From Beverwykella pulmonaria (lineage: Eukaryota; Ascomycota; Dothideomycetes; Pleosporales; Melanommataceae): DNA of 64,000 bases. The notes below the pieces were generated by a model that saw nothing but the letters and a program-made list of their open reading frames with translations, had not been told where the DNA came from and did not search any database. A program made the translations under genes and the position numbers. Shown here piece after piece: positions 34,255 through 47,173 of the stretch. Numbering within the stretch: the first letter of the stretch is position 1; each line of letters starts with the position of its first letter. The stretch spans positions 2,136,053 to 2,200,052 of the forward strand of contig BCHH01000002.1 in assembly GCA_001599595.1 (NCBI GenBank), read 5' to 3'.

Positions 34255-37200
34255 ATGTCTGCGCCTGCGATACCTCCCCGCCCGTCGCGAGCTCAGAACA
34301 CCCCCGCGGCAAGCAGCTCCAATACCATAGACGTCCCCAAGATCCCCCCGCGCCCGAAGCGCAACATCGAGCGCTCCGTCTCCCCAGGCCAGGACCACTT
34401 CGCTCGCTCGCCTCTCAACGACCCATCCTTCCTCCACAACAGTCAGCTCCACAAAGACGGCCACCTCAACGCCGAGCTTCCTCCCCGCCCTCCGAGCGTT
34501 ACCCTGCCATCGATTGGCCAGGAAGGCAATGAATACGCTAGCTATGAAGACCTATCGAGAACGCTCTCGAATGAGCGGGACAGCTCTCCCCGACAAACCA
34601 AGATTGCTGGAGACCTTCCTCTATACGCCCCCACGGCCTCGGTCCCGAGCTCGACGGCCAAGAGCAGGATCCAAACGGTCACTCGTACCGACTCCTCGCA
34701 GGCTGCGGCTGCTGGCTTTGGAAAGCTTCTTCCCGACGATAAGTCTAGCCAGGGCCCTGGTTCCGCCGTCTCAGGTTCGTCCGCTGGCGGAACCACCCGT
34801 CCAGGGTCGCTATACAAAGAAAACGAGAATGAAGAACAGGGCATTCCAGAAATCGGTCTCCAAGTACCCATGTACCCGAATGCCGGAGACGTCCAGGCTC
34901 CAACACCCTCGCCATACGACCAAGGAGTCCCCACCGGGGTAGGCTTTTTCAACAAGGGAGACAAGCCCCGACATCACGGCCGCACCAAGAGCGGTAGGGA
35001 AATTTTCCATGGTCCCCCGGGAAGCTACGGCCTACATGGCCATGGCGTCATTCCCAACGACGAATTACAACAGAAGTGGTATGCAAGTCACCCGGAGGAT
35101 CTCAAGCGCGAGAAGGCCGGCGAATACGGGCCGCATATTCAGGAAAACCGGAAGGACTATCATTGGGTCGGAGATGATCTGGTCAAGTTGGTGCACTCAT
35201 CAGGCAGCACTGGACTTGGAATGGGTACGCTATTGATGGCAAACGTGCCAATCTATGGCTGATACTAATTATATTACGCAGGCACTTCTAGAGAAGTTAT
35301 TGGAACCCCTGATGAGCAGATTGGATATATTGCGAGCGAAGAATTCGCATCGAGGATGACGTCACCCAGACCTGTGTCTGGTCGCCCTGCTTCGATAAGT
35401 GGTAAGAGCGGACAGAATGTTGAGTCTTCTCTTCACCAAACGAACTCTCCCGCGGACGCACTTACAAAGGCGAAATCTCACGAGAGCGAGGCGGAAGACG
35501 ACGTCATCCACATTAATCCACCTTCTCATCGTATCAGCAAGATTGGAGGTGGTGGATACGACCCACCAAAAGAGGACCTTGGTCCCGAAGGCGGAAATAC
35601 GGAGGAAGAGGGTGGCTGGGTCTCCGAGCGTGGATATGGTGTCCCGATTCTTGCCTCTGACGAAATCAACAGGAGCCCAGGGGCGGAGTATAGGCAGCCC
35701 GCTATATCGCCTGAGCTCGAGCGCCATGGAAGTGGAGAATATACCACTAACGACCCTGACGGTGTTCCGTCCTACATCACGAAGCAGCGGAGCCACAGTC
35801 GGAGTTCCAGCAGAACCAAAAACCAGGCAGGCTCCCAGCGGTTTGCTCCAAGCCCGAGACAGCACGATATGACCGGCACGCCACTCGATTCGACAAAGGA
35901 GTATGAGCCATTATTCCCGGAAGACGATGACGCAGTGAAGAAGCCCAAGACAGCCGCAGATAAGCTCAAACGCCCCGACCTTGCTCGGCACCACTTTCCC
36001 AGCCAGGATATCTGGGAGGACACTCCGAGCAGTCTACAACTCGAAACTACAGTCGATACTCCTCAGGATCCAGAAGGAGAGCCAGAAACTGCCGAAGATG
36101 CCGAGGCCGAGGCAGCTCATGTATTCGAGATGGCAGAAGCTGAGAGGGCACACAAAGAGAAAATCGCCAAAGAAGATCAGCAGTCGTTCCTTCCCGAGCA
36201 GACAAATCGTTTCGTCAACAAACATCTCAACAAAGAGCACCTTGACATGCCAACACGCCCGGGAATGCAACAACGCTTCCCTAGCCAGGACATTTGGGAA
36301 GATGCACCGGATCACGGCCAGCTCGAGACTACCGTCAGCGGACCTCAGACAGAAGACACTAACGAATATGCTGAGGACTCGCCCGTGGTTGAGAAGCCCT
36401 CCGTTCCTGCTAGGCCTTCCATTCCTGCTAGGCCCCAGAAGCCAAAGGAACTCCCTCCAGTAGACAAGAAAGTCCCCACACTCACGGACAAACCGAAACC
36501 CCAGATCCCCGTTCGTCCCAGCAGACCTCTTACCAAGTCTTCAGAAAAGGTTCCCACACTAGATTCACAAGTCAGCGCCGAGGCGGCTCCTCAGCCCAAA
36601 GCCAAGCCCCCCGTCCCTGCTCGACCAGCCGGTGGCAAGATCGCTGCCCTTCAGGCCGGTTTCCTGAAGGACCTGAACAGCAAACTCGGTCTCGGCCCCC
36701 AGGCCCCCAAGGTCAAGGAACCAGAACCAGAAGTGGAAGAGGAGCCACCGAAACTGCTCCAGGACGCTCGAAAGGGCAGGGCTAAGGGCCCTCAACGACG
36801 CAAGCCAGCGAGCTCGGTGTCCCCTGCTCCAGCGGCTACGATCACGGCTGAGGTAGCGGTGCCGAGGGTGAAACTCGAATTGGCGGGTGTAAGCACGATC
36901 TGGAGTATTGGTGGTGATGGGGACGTGGACGTACCGGCTGCGGAAATGTCAAAGAAGCTTAGTGCGGCTTTGAAGGCGCCGGCGGTGACGGAGAAAGCTC
37001 CTGCCAAGCCAGACACAGAAGAGCCAGAGGCCGGTCCGTCGGGGGAGGTTGCCGGGCATGGCGATGTGGCGGAGCCCGAGGAGGTAGCACTTCCGAAGGC
37101 GACCACTGAGCAGAAGAAGGAATCGGTGAAGCCTGCTGAGACTCAGTCTGCTACGGAACTAGAGGCGGAGACTGAGCCTGAGGGTGGTGCGAAATTGGAG

Positions 37201-37320
37201 CAGAAGGCGAGTGCAGATGTTGCTGAGCCGTCTTCGGCAGTCGAGGAGCAAATTCAGGCGGATTCTATTGATTTTGTGGAGAAGAATGAGCAGAAGGAGG
37301 AGAAGTCGAGTACTGCGTAG
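34255..37320 (+). CDS. AIM21: Altered inheritance of mitochondria protein 21 (actin regulator)
   Basis: Exons 34255-35224 and 35282-37320 give 1,002 residues. Almost the whole protein is predicted disordered, with many SH3-ligand-like proline motifs: IPPRPSR and IPPRPKR at the N-terminus, ELPPRPPS, then PARPSIPARPQKPKELPP and PPVPARPAG toward the C-terminus. A short ordered-looking block occurs around HHGRTKSGREIFHGPPGSYG. A motif with core FPSQDIWED and LETTV is present twice. The last 250 residues are Glu/Ala/Lys-rich. In yeast, Aim21 pairs with Tda2 at endocytic actin patches and limits barbed-end assembly with capping protein. That role is inferred by family. Confidence 0.9.
35990..36350 (+). 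repeat. Two copies of the FPSQDIWED...QLETTV motif inside AIM21
   Basis: Copy 1 (about 35990-36060) and copy 2 (about 36268-36340) both encode FPSQDIWED, then D/T-P variants, then QLETTV. They are separated by about 65 acidic residues. Confidence 0.85.
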
Positions 37321-37633
37321 GTGTAGGTGGATGCGGGCTGAGGTGATGAATGATTGATGATGTACGGTATTGTAGTGGCATAACAGTTAGTGGCGGATAG
37401 CCTGAGATGGGTATGATAGATATCTGAATTGACTTGATTGACTTGGTTTCGAGTGCTGTGTTTGCTATGTATGTGAGTGACCTAAGGGTTTCTCCATGTA
37501 CATACGGTTCAACGGTTTATTCAAGAATTTTTTTGGAATTATCAACCAAACTCGGTCTCCATATATCTATCCAGCATCACACTCAAAACATAAACTTTTA
37601 AACAAAACCATCCTTTTTCCCCTATGGACATTC
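37321..37633. other. Convergent intergenic region
   Basis: 313 bases between the AIM21 and ATR-kinase stop codons. Only 3' flanks. Confidence 0.6.
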
Positions 37634-40600
37634 TCAGAAGAAAGCACACCACCCAATATACATAGCCGCCAAATTCCTCGGATCCCTCGCCATCTGGATC
37701 AACGCATCCACATACCCCTCTACACTCAACGGCACCGTCTCCCCCCGCATAAACCCATCCACTTTCCCCTTTACAAAATCCAGCACCTCCTGCGGACTCT
37801 CCGGGACACCCGTGATCTTCTTCTTCCTCTTTGATCCCAAAAAATCCGCCGTGGGATCATGCACAAACGTTTCCAAAATCGTGATGAGTGTGTCTTCGTG
37901 CTGGCGGAGCTGGGCGTATGTGAGTTCGCAGGTAGTGCGGAAGGGGCCTTCGACGCCTTGGGGCCCCATGGCATCGACCATATTGTGCGTTAGGCGGAAA
38001 GGGACGAGTTCTGGTTTTTCGAATGTGAGGCCTTTGTCGAAGAGGCAGTTGAAGTCCACGTGGAAGGTGCCGCCGTTTCCCTCCTCTAGGAGCACGTTCT
38101 CGCCGTGGCGGTCGCCGAGACCCAGGACGTGGCCCACGACGCTCATCACGGCGCAAGAGCGTGTGTATCGTAGGCGTGCCGCGAACCAGGCTTCAGGTTC
38201 GGGGAAGGTCTCGATGAACCACTCGTATAGGACAGGGGGGAATTTACTAAGGATTTTCTGTGTGAAGAGGGAAATTTTTGACGAGTCCGAGGAGGCTTCG
38301 TTGAGGAGGACGCGGAGCTCGGCGTAATCGATGGGTATGTTTTTTTGTCGGTACAGGCGGATTATGATGTCGCGCATGGGCTTGAGGCCTTCGACCCATT
38401 CAATTGTCCCGCACTCCTCGTTGAGGGGCGTCACGCCGTAGGTTTTGATGTAGAGACGGCGCTTGCTGGATTTGATGTCTTGTTGGAGGGCACGGTTGAT
38501 CATGCCGTTGAACTCCATCAGCCGTTGGTCTTTACGAAGGTCATCTTTGGGTTTGCAGAGGAGGCCGTAGGAACGTCCGTCAGAGCCGCGAACGTTCACC
38601 TTTCGAGGGCGTTGGAGGGAGCTTAGGACAAGGACATCGTCTGTGAATGCGGAGATTGTAATAGCGTCCTGTGGGAAAGGGTTGTGGTTGCGGATGGCTC
38701 GACTGTCGTGTCCAGTTGGGAGATTGGCGATCATTGTGGCTTCGACTGGGACGACAAGAAGACATGGAGCAAGCTTGTGACTGAATCCAAGGTCCTTAGA
38801 TAGGCTCACATGCGCAGTTCGCTGCTCAACAGGTGCATCGCAAGCAGCCAGTAGCGCATCCGTGAGTCGTTGACCATGCATGATTAAATTCTTCAGATCA
38901 ATTGTACTATTCCTACGCTTAGTGGTTTCCTTGCGCTTGTTAGCGGATGGACGAGTCTGACTAGCTTGGTTACTTACTCCTTTCAATTTGTGCAGCACAG
39001 AAGTTCCTCGAGCTCGTCGATCATCCTGCGATGCCCTTGTCACAGCGAGGAGACTCCATAGTGCTTGTTGTGGGTAATGAGACGCAACTTTGAGAATGAT
39101 CGTTTGAAGGACATCCCACACACTCTTGTGAGGGTGACTGATTCGCGTGATGATTTGTGGAAATGCCGTATACCACGCAAATGCAGGAATCCGCTCAGTC
39201 GTGTACCGTTTGATATGCCTGTTGATCTGCTCCAAAAAGTTGATTTTGTGGTCATGCATCTCTTTGTCTCGGGCTGTTCTTGGCGGGGGGTTTATTACAT
39301 CCATGCCCATATCCAGCCAAAGCGTCAAAACTTTTGGAATAGTCTGATAGTAATGCTTCGTGCCATACACTACGGATCGAATATAGTTCTCAATCACGAG
39401 CTTCGCTGTTTCTCCAGCGGCATAGACATGGCTCTGTTTGGCTGTCGGTAATAGCTTCTCAGATTCGAAGAGCTTGAGATAGTGGCGACCCAGGTAGTAA
39501 TGTCCTTTGTCCCACCTAGGATAGGACATAATGCCAGAGGCATATGCATCCTTGAGAGCAAGTGCTTTGGTTTGGCCAGCTCGGTCGAGCCATTTTGCAA
39601 GAAGCAATTGAGCATGACACTTAACCTTGTTGTTGGATGCGACCTGCTGTTGGTCCATAGTAACATTCACCGAAACTTCGACTGGGACGGCGTCCCTGGA
39701 TTGGAATGCGTTACTTTGGATAGCTCCTTGAAGGTTCTGGATGGCCTTTCGATGGTGCCCTTCCTTCCACATCAATTTCGAGTATTCGATTTTAGATGCA
39801 TCATCCCCAAGGCTTGCGGCGTGTAACACTGAATTGAAGGCCGTAGAAGTGAACTCTGCTTTGCGTGCCAACCTCGCTGTTGTCAACCAAACTGAGGCAA
39901 TGTCGAGTTTCGTGAATTCAATGCTTTGAAATGTCAATCAGGGCCGTGCACAATAAATTAAACTCTTTACTTACCGTGACAATTGCATTGCTGCTCGGCG
40001 TACCCCAAGCAGATATTGTTTGTCTGAAATGTATGCACCAAGGATCTCCAGTCGCTGATCTAGATTCGTAAGTATAACAGCCCGATCGGGTGGATTGTCC
40101 ATGGTCATGCCACTGATAGCTTCAATCTCGTACAGTACGTGCAATTTTACCAAGTGGTCATGACAGGCATGCAAAGAGGTCGTCGAGGTAGGCGACAAAC
40201 TTTTGGCCAGTCCTTCTCGCAGAGACTCAATGATATACTTGGACTCATCTGCATTTCCATGACGCAAGGCCAGCATAGCTCGCCCTACTCCAACATTGAA
40301 ATCTAGAGAAGTATTGGCTTGTTTCTCGGACGAGGAGGCAAGGATTCTCTCCAGCTGGTCCCATTTTCCAGTCGACCAAGCTGCTTCCGCGGCAAATGGG
40401 AGAGTGCTTGCGGAGAACTCGTTTGATGCATGGAAACCATCAACGTAGTTCAGAATGGAGTCTACCACATTAATCAACAACGGCTGTAGGTTAATTGCAG
40501 GAACTGCTTACCGTATTGGCCTGACTCTTTGAGACAAGTCAAGAGGTTTATTTGAGTTTCGGTATCAGCTGGCTTTTCCGCCAACGAGATCTCGTACCAA

Positions 40601-43600
40601 CTCTGAGCGGCAGTCCATCGGCCAGCCTTTCGATGTTCCATGATTTGCTGGTCAGTATTCAGCACTTGAAGGTGAGCCGAGATGCCCTCGATACTGTCAG
40701 GCTCATCGATCTGTGCATAAATAAACTGCAGGTGCTGCAAAAGTTCATCCTTTGCAAACAAACCCTTTCTGGCCTCGGACTTCTGTTGTTCTTGGCGATA
40801 ATATTGCTCCCAGTGAAATAGAGCTCGAGCGTAAGATCCGCACTCCACTGCACGCCTGGATATAACTTCTGCCGGGATCAATTGGAGCAATTGTTCAACG
40901 GAGCTGATTTGTTGAATGTCCTTCATCTCGTCAATCTCAGATATGCCTCGGCCCGTCTTTCCAGCTATGGTCCTGGCCTCTGAAACAGCTTTTCTCTTCT
41001 CTTGAAGCCAGAGGGCGAGGTAGTCGAGTGTCTGGAAGACATTCTACCAAGGGTCAGCCTGGTTCATGACATGTAAGACAAGTTACTTACCTCGCTACAC
41101 TGCTTGATCTTCGTCACGTCTGGCTGGTCACTTGATTGAATCTCGGTCTCAAGGACTGTTAGCAACTCTCGCCCAGTGTCCATGGTCTCTTTCTCATCGC
41201 CAGTGATGATCACATTCAGCGCTGCAAAGGGCAGAATGAACGTAGCAATGGAGAGATCGTGACCCCTGATGATCCTAGCTAGGACCGGAAAGATCATTCG
41301 TGCATTCTCCCCTCTGCCCTTTTGCAGCAAGTCATAGACAAATGCTCGCAGCCAGTTCGAATGACTAATATCTTGCTTAAAGATCGGATATTCTTGTGAC
41401 TCGTCGTCTTTGGGTCCTCCACGGATTTGAATCATGTATCTCGAGCTTAGAAAAGGTGTCAGGGTGCTCCGTACTGCATCAGGAATTTCATTCCACCGTT
41501 TCAACGCAGGACTAGACTGTGAACTCCGAGGTCGCTGTACAGTAGATTGGTTGAAGCCACAAAACTTGAGCAGTTCCTGCATAACGTATGCTAAGAAACC
41601 CTGGGCTCTTGCATTTGTTGTCGAATGAAAGACCTTGACAAGGATACGCTCTAGAAGAAATGCGGTGAAGTCGATGACTTCGTTCGCGCGCTCAAAGTTG
41701 GAAAGCACGAGTATATGCTTCTTTTCGCGCACCGTCTCGACTCTGTATGGATCAAGGCCACCTATCAGGCCTAGGCATCGAGCACATAGAACGGGAATAT
41801 CTGCGTGATCCTCCGAAAACCGAATACAGGCATCGAGCAGAGAGCGACTAAGCGCAGGAAGAGCGGGAAGTGGCTTCCGACTGATTGCCGATTCGTGGAG
41901 AAGCTTCTGGTTCATCTCAAGGAATGGTACAAGCTCCTTCAAGGCTTGTCGTACAACGACGGCATTCTCGTCGTTGCATCGCCGACTGAAAGTATTAAAG
42001 AAGGTAATCCTGTCCACTTTAGCTTTAAGGCGTGCGAGCTCAGCCTCCAGCTTCGACATCATAGGTATGGAAGCTAGAGAAGGTATGTAATCGATCCTTT
42101 CCCGCAAAAGTTTGTCATGTGTTTTGACGAGATTCATGAGTGTCTCGTTGACTTTGAGATGTGTTTCGTCTGAAAAGCAGACCCAGTTCTGAGTAGTCAG
42201 GGCGAACGTCTGATCGATAACGAGTTCCAGGTCTTCTTCCTCAAGCACAGTAAGAAGGGCTGACCAAACAAGAAATGTCTGATCACAAAGGCGTGTATCT
42301 GCCATTGCAGATTGCAGGCAAGCCCTTATCTAAGAGTTTGGTGAGTATGACTAAAGAATAATGATATGAAAGATCGCATACCTGAGGTAGAGCAAAGCTG
42401 ACACAGTTATTCGCTAGGCTGATCATCTCTCCAATAGCTCCTACGCATCGCTTTCGTTCCAAAACTTGGTGATTTGCATGGGGGTTATCCAATACTTCAG
42501 AGAAGTGTGCCATGATTCCCAATATGTGTACCTCAAAGAAAGAGTAAAGCGTCTTCTTCTTGGATGCTGACTTTCGTTGGCCATTCTTCATCTCAGCGAG
42601 CACAGCAAGTGTATGAAACCCACGGCGGAACTAAACCGGTGAGCCAATACCTATTATAAGATGATGTGTACTTACATGTTCTCTCCTATCTTCATGCTGA
42701 TCTGCAGCGGATTTAAGCACCTCGCATGCAACCATTACTGGCTCAAGCTTGACCCAACTCGAAAGGTCGTTTCCGTTCTCTCGGAAAGCTGGCGCTACAG
42801 CCACTAAAGCATCCATTGCGCTTTTCTCCACATCTGCTACTGGCTGGCATAGAAGTAGTGCAAGAATGCCAGCAAGGTTCCTACGAGGTTGAGTACAGAT
42901 ATCTTGGATCGATGTACCTCGAGCTGTAGCAATTCGCTCCAGTATGTCCTTTCGTTTGGTCAGGACAAGATGTGGCAAGGTGTCCGTATGAGTCAACAGC
43001 AACAAGCTGTTGACACTTTGCTCAGTTAGGTCCGACAGCTGCTGCGCCTTTTGGGGCTTGTTGTGGATGTCTTTTATGACAGCAAAGCCGATACTCCTCC
43101 AGAATGGACGTAGCAGCTCCATAGGCGTTGTGCTGAATGCTTCGGCAATAGAGGCAAGCTGGAATCATTAGTTGCACGCTTTGATGGACCAGTAAGTATG
43201 TCTCACCTCGTTGTAGGCCATACCACATATCAGAGCGTTGGTGTGGCCCAAGTACTCGACAAGCTGAAGCAATATAATAGGAAGCTCATCTTCGCCACAT
43301 ACACTGCGCTGCATATTAGGATGCGTTCTATATAGCTAGAATATTCGAAGCTCACCGTGCAGCTTGTCCGTATGCCATAATCAGAGTTTCTTGTTCGGAG
43401 AGATTGTCTCTCTTTGAAAGTTCGTGGAGAAAGCTTAGCGTCGACATGCGATTCTTCCCGCGAATTGGTTTGGGTATATCGTCCCTGAGAAAGGTCATCA
43501 AAGATCGCCTATTGCATCATTAGCAGGAACATTGGACAAAAGAGTTGCCTGACTTACGCAGCCGCGATTCTCAGCTCTCTTAAAGATCTATTTAATGATT

Positions 43601-45724
43601 TGAGAAGCCACTGCCCCAGCGAGCAAACATCAAGATTGAGATAATCAGGATCTGAAATGTGGTTGAACACTCTTCTGATAGCTAAAGCCATAAGGATCCT
43701 CGGTTTAGAAGATTCCTGGAACTCCTTGATTTCGGTAATGGCAAGCATTGCGGCCGCAGCATCCTTCCAATCTTCACCGCGATGGCTGTTGTTCCAGTAC
43801 GACTTTTCGTCTCGTTCTGGTTTCTGGGACGTATCGCAGATCGTACATGCCAATTTCGTCCAATGAACTTTATCCGCCGCATTAGACTGCAGACACCAGG
43901 ATCCTGCGCAAGCAATCTTCCCGAAAGCAGAAAGCAGCACACACTGCTGATCTTCAGAGACTTCGGGGCTACCCACGTACCGTTCTCTATTACTGAGTAA
44001 GCACAAGGATATCGAAAAGATGAATCACACTTACAAGATTGAATTGTGCAACCCAGCCAAGTTGAGAACAGGGGAGTCCTGCGAACTACCGTTGATCATT
44101 ACAAGTAGTTCATTGTAAGTGTCTCGACCTCCATTTTCGTTCGCATCTTGCAAGACTTTCTGGCGTTTGGAAGGCCTCTCCCTATCTGGATGGTTCAGCC
44201 CTTGAAAGACTTTGACAATTAAAGCAGATTCTTCTCGAAGCAAGCTGTTAGAAAAGCTCTGCGTAGCGTCAGAACACAAAGCTTTTCGTAAATCAGCTAC
44301 CTCTGTTGGCCAGTCACTGGGGAATGTCCACAAGCATAGCGCGAGCTGCAATTTGTTAGCGCTTCAACATGGTCCGATGGTGGAAATTTTGCCTATACCT
44401 GTAAGTCTCGCTCAAGCGATTTATATTCCGTGATGTTGTGGCAAATGGAACTGATTCTTGGCTCTAATGTGTCAACAATGAGGGGGCGCAGATCCTTATG
44501 GTAATGGCCTGCGACATAGCTACTGTCATATGACTCTTCTAGAGAATTTCGTAGTCTGATGAGAAGAGAAGCCAGCTGTATTTGATTAGAAGGCGAAAAC
44601 GGACGTGTAGAACAGCTTCGTATCAGGTCTGAGAGACGGGCAGAAAACGACAACACAACCTTTGGGGAACATGAGAGGTCATCTGCTGGAGTGATTATAG
44701 GGATTGATAAAACTTCCAGTACCTGCATGTATGCAGTTTCGATCTCATCGTGCAGGCTGCCCCTTTCCACATGTGCAGTGCATTGTCTGAAACTTTGCCA
44801 CAATGCAAAACAGCAGTCCAAACCCCATGGGAAATAGTTTTCGGTGGTAGGAGGAACTGTGGTGCGATTCTCCGACGACTTAGTAGGTTTAAGAATTATC
44901 TGAAGAAGTCGAAGGGCAAGAAGAACCGCTTGCAATTGCGAAGTGATGGTTCTCTGTGAGCCTTGTGGTAATGCAATGACGTGTTGGCTGTCCGGCCAAA
45001 AGTCGCTTATACTGTCGGACGGTGGTAAAATGACCTTGAAAGAAGCGTGGAATATCTGGGACAGCTGATCGGTGTCTTCCAGAGCAACTAGAATGCCTTG
45101 AAACCCGTTAGCAAGAATTCTTTAACGATATAGGTGCCACATACTGTCAACACATGACCGATACAGTTTCAGTATGGACGTCGCCTGTCGACATAGGCTA
45201 GGAGTTCGGCTGAGGACGGTAATGAAAGTACTCAGCAAGTCTTGAACATCTCCATGAATTTGCTCGAGATTCGGATAATCCAACAAGTTCAAGAGCTTAG
45301 GGAGTAGCCAGACGAATAGAGGAGGTCGAGGAATTCCATCATCTTCGCTATTCCTCGCACTCAACAAAAGATGAGGCCTCCGCTGAATACTAAGCTTGAT
45401 TGCAGCAATACTATCGATGCCTTGCTCTATAAGTTGTCCCAAAGCGAAGGGATCGTCTTTGAGCAAGGCATCCAGGCCAGCTTCTGCAATGACAGAGATG
45501 AGCTGAGCATTAAGCTGAGAACTGGGCTCATCCGTGCTCGGGTCGTTCAAAAACTCCTTCAGCAGCTGTGCAAAGGCTACTTTCGATCCAGGCTCCTGTT
45601 GGGCATTGATATTTGAAGCATTGTTGACGATTTGAGCGGCAATAGTAGAAGGCGGCGGGTTTCCATTCGGTACGGGTGGAGGAGGTGCCATCCGTTGTGT
45701 TGAGTTTCCGCCTTTGCGAGCCAT
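37634..45724 (-). CDS. uvsB: ATR/Mec1-type checkpoint kinase UvsB
   Basis: Twelve exons on the minus strand: 45724-45145, 45087-44399, 44345-44035, 43992-43558, 43508-43356, 43303-43207, 43158-42676, 42630-42382, 42329-41091, 41043-40512, 40461-39975 and 39923-37634, giving 2,514 residues. The N-terminal two thirds is helical-repeat sequence, then the FAT region. The PI3K-like kinase domain has KRRLYIKTYGVTPLNEECG, GLGDRHGENVLL and FHVDFNCLFDKG (around residues 2150-2400). The C-terminal FATC ends MYIGWCAFF. With its ATRIP/UvsD partner this kinase senses RPA-coated DNA and drives the DNA-damage and replication checkpoint. The length fits fungal UvsB/Mec1. At intron 10 (40462-40511) an upstream CAG acceptor would hit a stop; GTAG|AC gives the expected ESGQYDSILNYV. 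Confidence 0.95.
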
Positions 45725-46115
45725 GGCGGGCGGTATTACCGATTGGTCATAGCGAGGACGAAGCTTGAGAGAAACCCTTCAAATAGAACAGGACAGGACG
45801 GGATTTCTGTGAGGCTGCAAGTGAATGGGTGCCTTGAAAGCTATGTGCTGCACCGTTGAAGCGTTATCCGAGCACGTCGTTATCTAAATTCGACCTTGAA
45901 GTCGGAGAAAGAGTAGAAGATAGTTAGGTGATGGTGATGACTGAGCTGCGCGTCGAGGGAAGCCTAGAACGCGTCGCGAAGTCACCTGCAAGATGATCAA
46001 GAACGCTGACTCAGCGCCTCTTTAGCTTCTAATAGCTCCACTTTCGCACTATGTCAGTCATCACTCCACCGTGCGCCCATTCATCCTCTCCGAACCTACA
46101 ATCCAAACTTTCACA
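45725..46115. promoter_or_regulatory. Divergent promoter uvsB/COX16
   Basis: 391 bases between the start codons of the checkpoint kinase and COX16, so both promoters must lie here. No clear TATA or known element. Confidence 0.6.
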
Positions 46116-46527
46116 ATGGGGGGCCCCTTCGCCTCTAAGTCCTTCAAAGCGACGCTTCCAAACTCCATCGCCTCCCGTTACCGCAAAGCGCTCACCAAAC
46201 ACCCATTCTTGCTCTTCGGTCTGCCCTTCCTCACCACAATAGTCGCGGGGTCGTTCTTCCTGACTCCGGCCACCGCACTAAGATACGAGCGTTTCGACAG
46301 GAAGAATCAAAGGATAACACATGAGGAGGCAATGGGGCTGGGGCAAAATAGACGGAAGGTCAATATGAAGGATGAATACTACGTAAGTCTCGCGTAATTG
46401 GGGACTGAAGGAGAGTTTAGGGCTCGGGCTAATCGTATCACAGAGACTTCAAGCGAAGGATCTGGAGAACTGGGAGCAGAGGAGGGTTAAGCGTTTGCCT
46501 GGCGAGGTTGATGGAGTCATGGAATAA
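46116..46527 (+). CDS. COX16: Cytochrome c oxidase assembly protein Cox16
   Basis: Exons 46116-46382 and 46444-46527 give 116 residues, the usual size. A basic N-terminus is followed by one membrane helix (FLLFGLPFLTTIVAGSFFLT, about 33-52), then the conserved ALRYERFDRKNQRITHEEA and a basic C-terminal helix (LENWEQRRVKRLPGE). Cox16 is an inner-membrane factor needed for assembly of the Cox1/Cox2 core. A different ATG at 46051 opens another frame and is not used. Confidence 0.93.
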
Positions 46528-47173
46528 TCATTCTGGATCAAGAAAGACATGCATTGGGGGAGGCGTTTACATGGATGAACATTTTGATGGCATAGCAATG
46601 GATGATGCCAGGTCTGTGGAATGGAATTGACTAATACGTTTACAGCCTGCTTCCATTTGTTGGGTCGGTTTGAAGATTGAAGTTTTAGTGAAAGGATAGC
46701 AAAGATCTATTCGCCTCGCTTCTGATGATTCAAGGAAGGAAACCCGAACACGATATCAGGATACACAGACAACAGGGAGAGAACGCACATTCTTACAACC
46801 TCGTAAACTAGGAGCTTCATCCTCCAATTGTTAGATACTATGTAAGTGCCCAGGGTTAAAGCTTGCATTAAATTAAGACAGCATAGCGGTATAGCCGCCG
46901 TCGCCATGAATCCCATCCGTATCATAAATTACTATTCTAGCTCATTGCAACCGTCGTCTAAGTATTTGACAATGGTATCGCTGCAGCGAAGTCTAACCCA
47001 ACGGCAAGATGAGATGCAAAAGGCCGAACGAACTCTAAAGGCCTGAAAGAGGTATAATCGAAGCTGGCGAGACTTTAAGCCGAATCATGATATGACTCCT
47101 GCAAATGCCCAGAATGCAGCGGAAGAGAGAACTGAAGACGCAGTGCTCGTTAGGCCTGGGTGCCAATGTCCAG
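46528..47173. other. Convergent intergenic region
   Basis: 646 bases between COX16 and HMG-CoA synthase stops. No supported ORF or repeat. Confidence 0.6.

Noticed and set aside
38000..38400. Possible frame breaks in the kinase domain of uvsB
   Set aside because: The last exon is open for 2,290 nt and contains all kinase and FATC motifs, so the gene appears intact.
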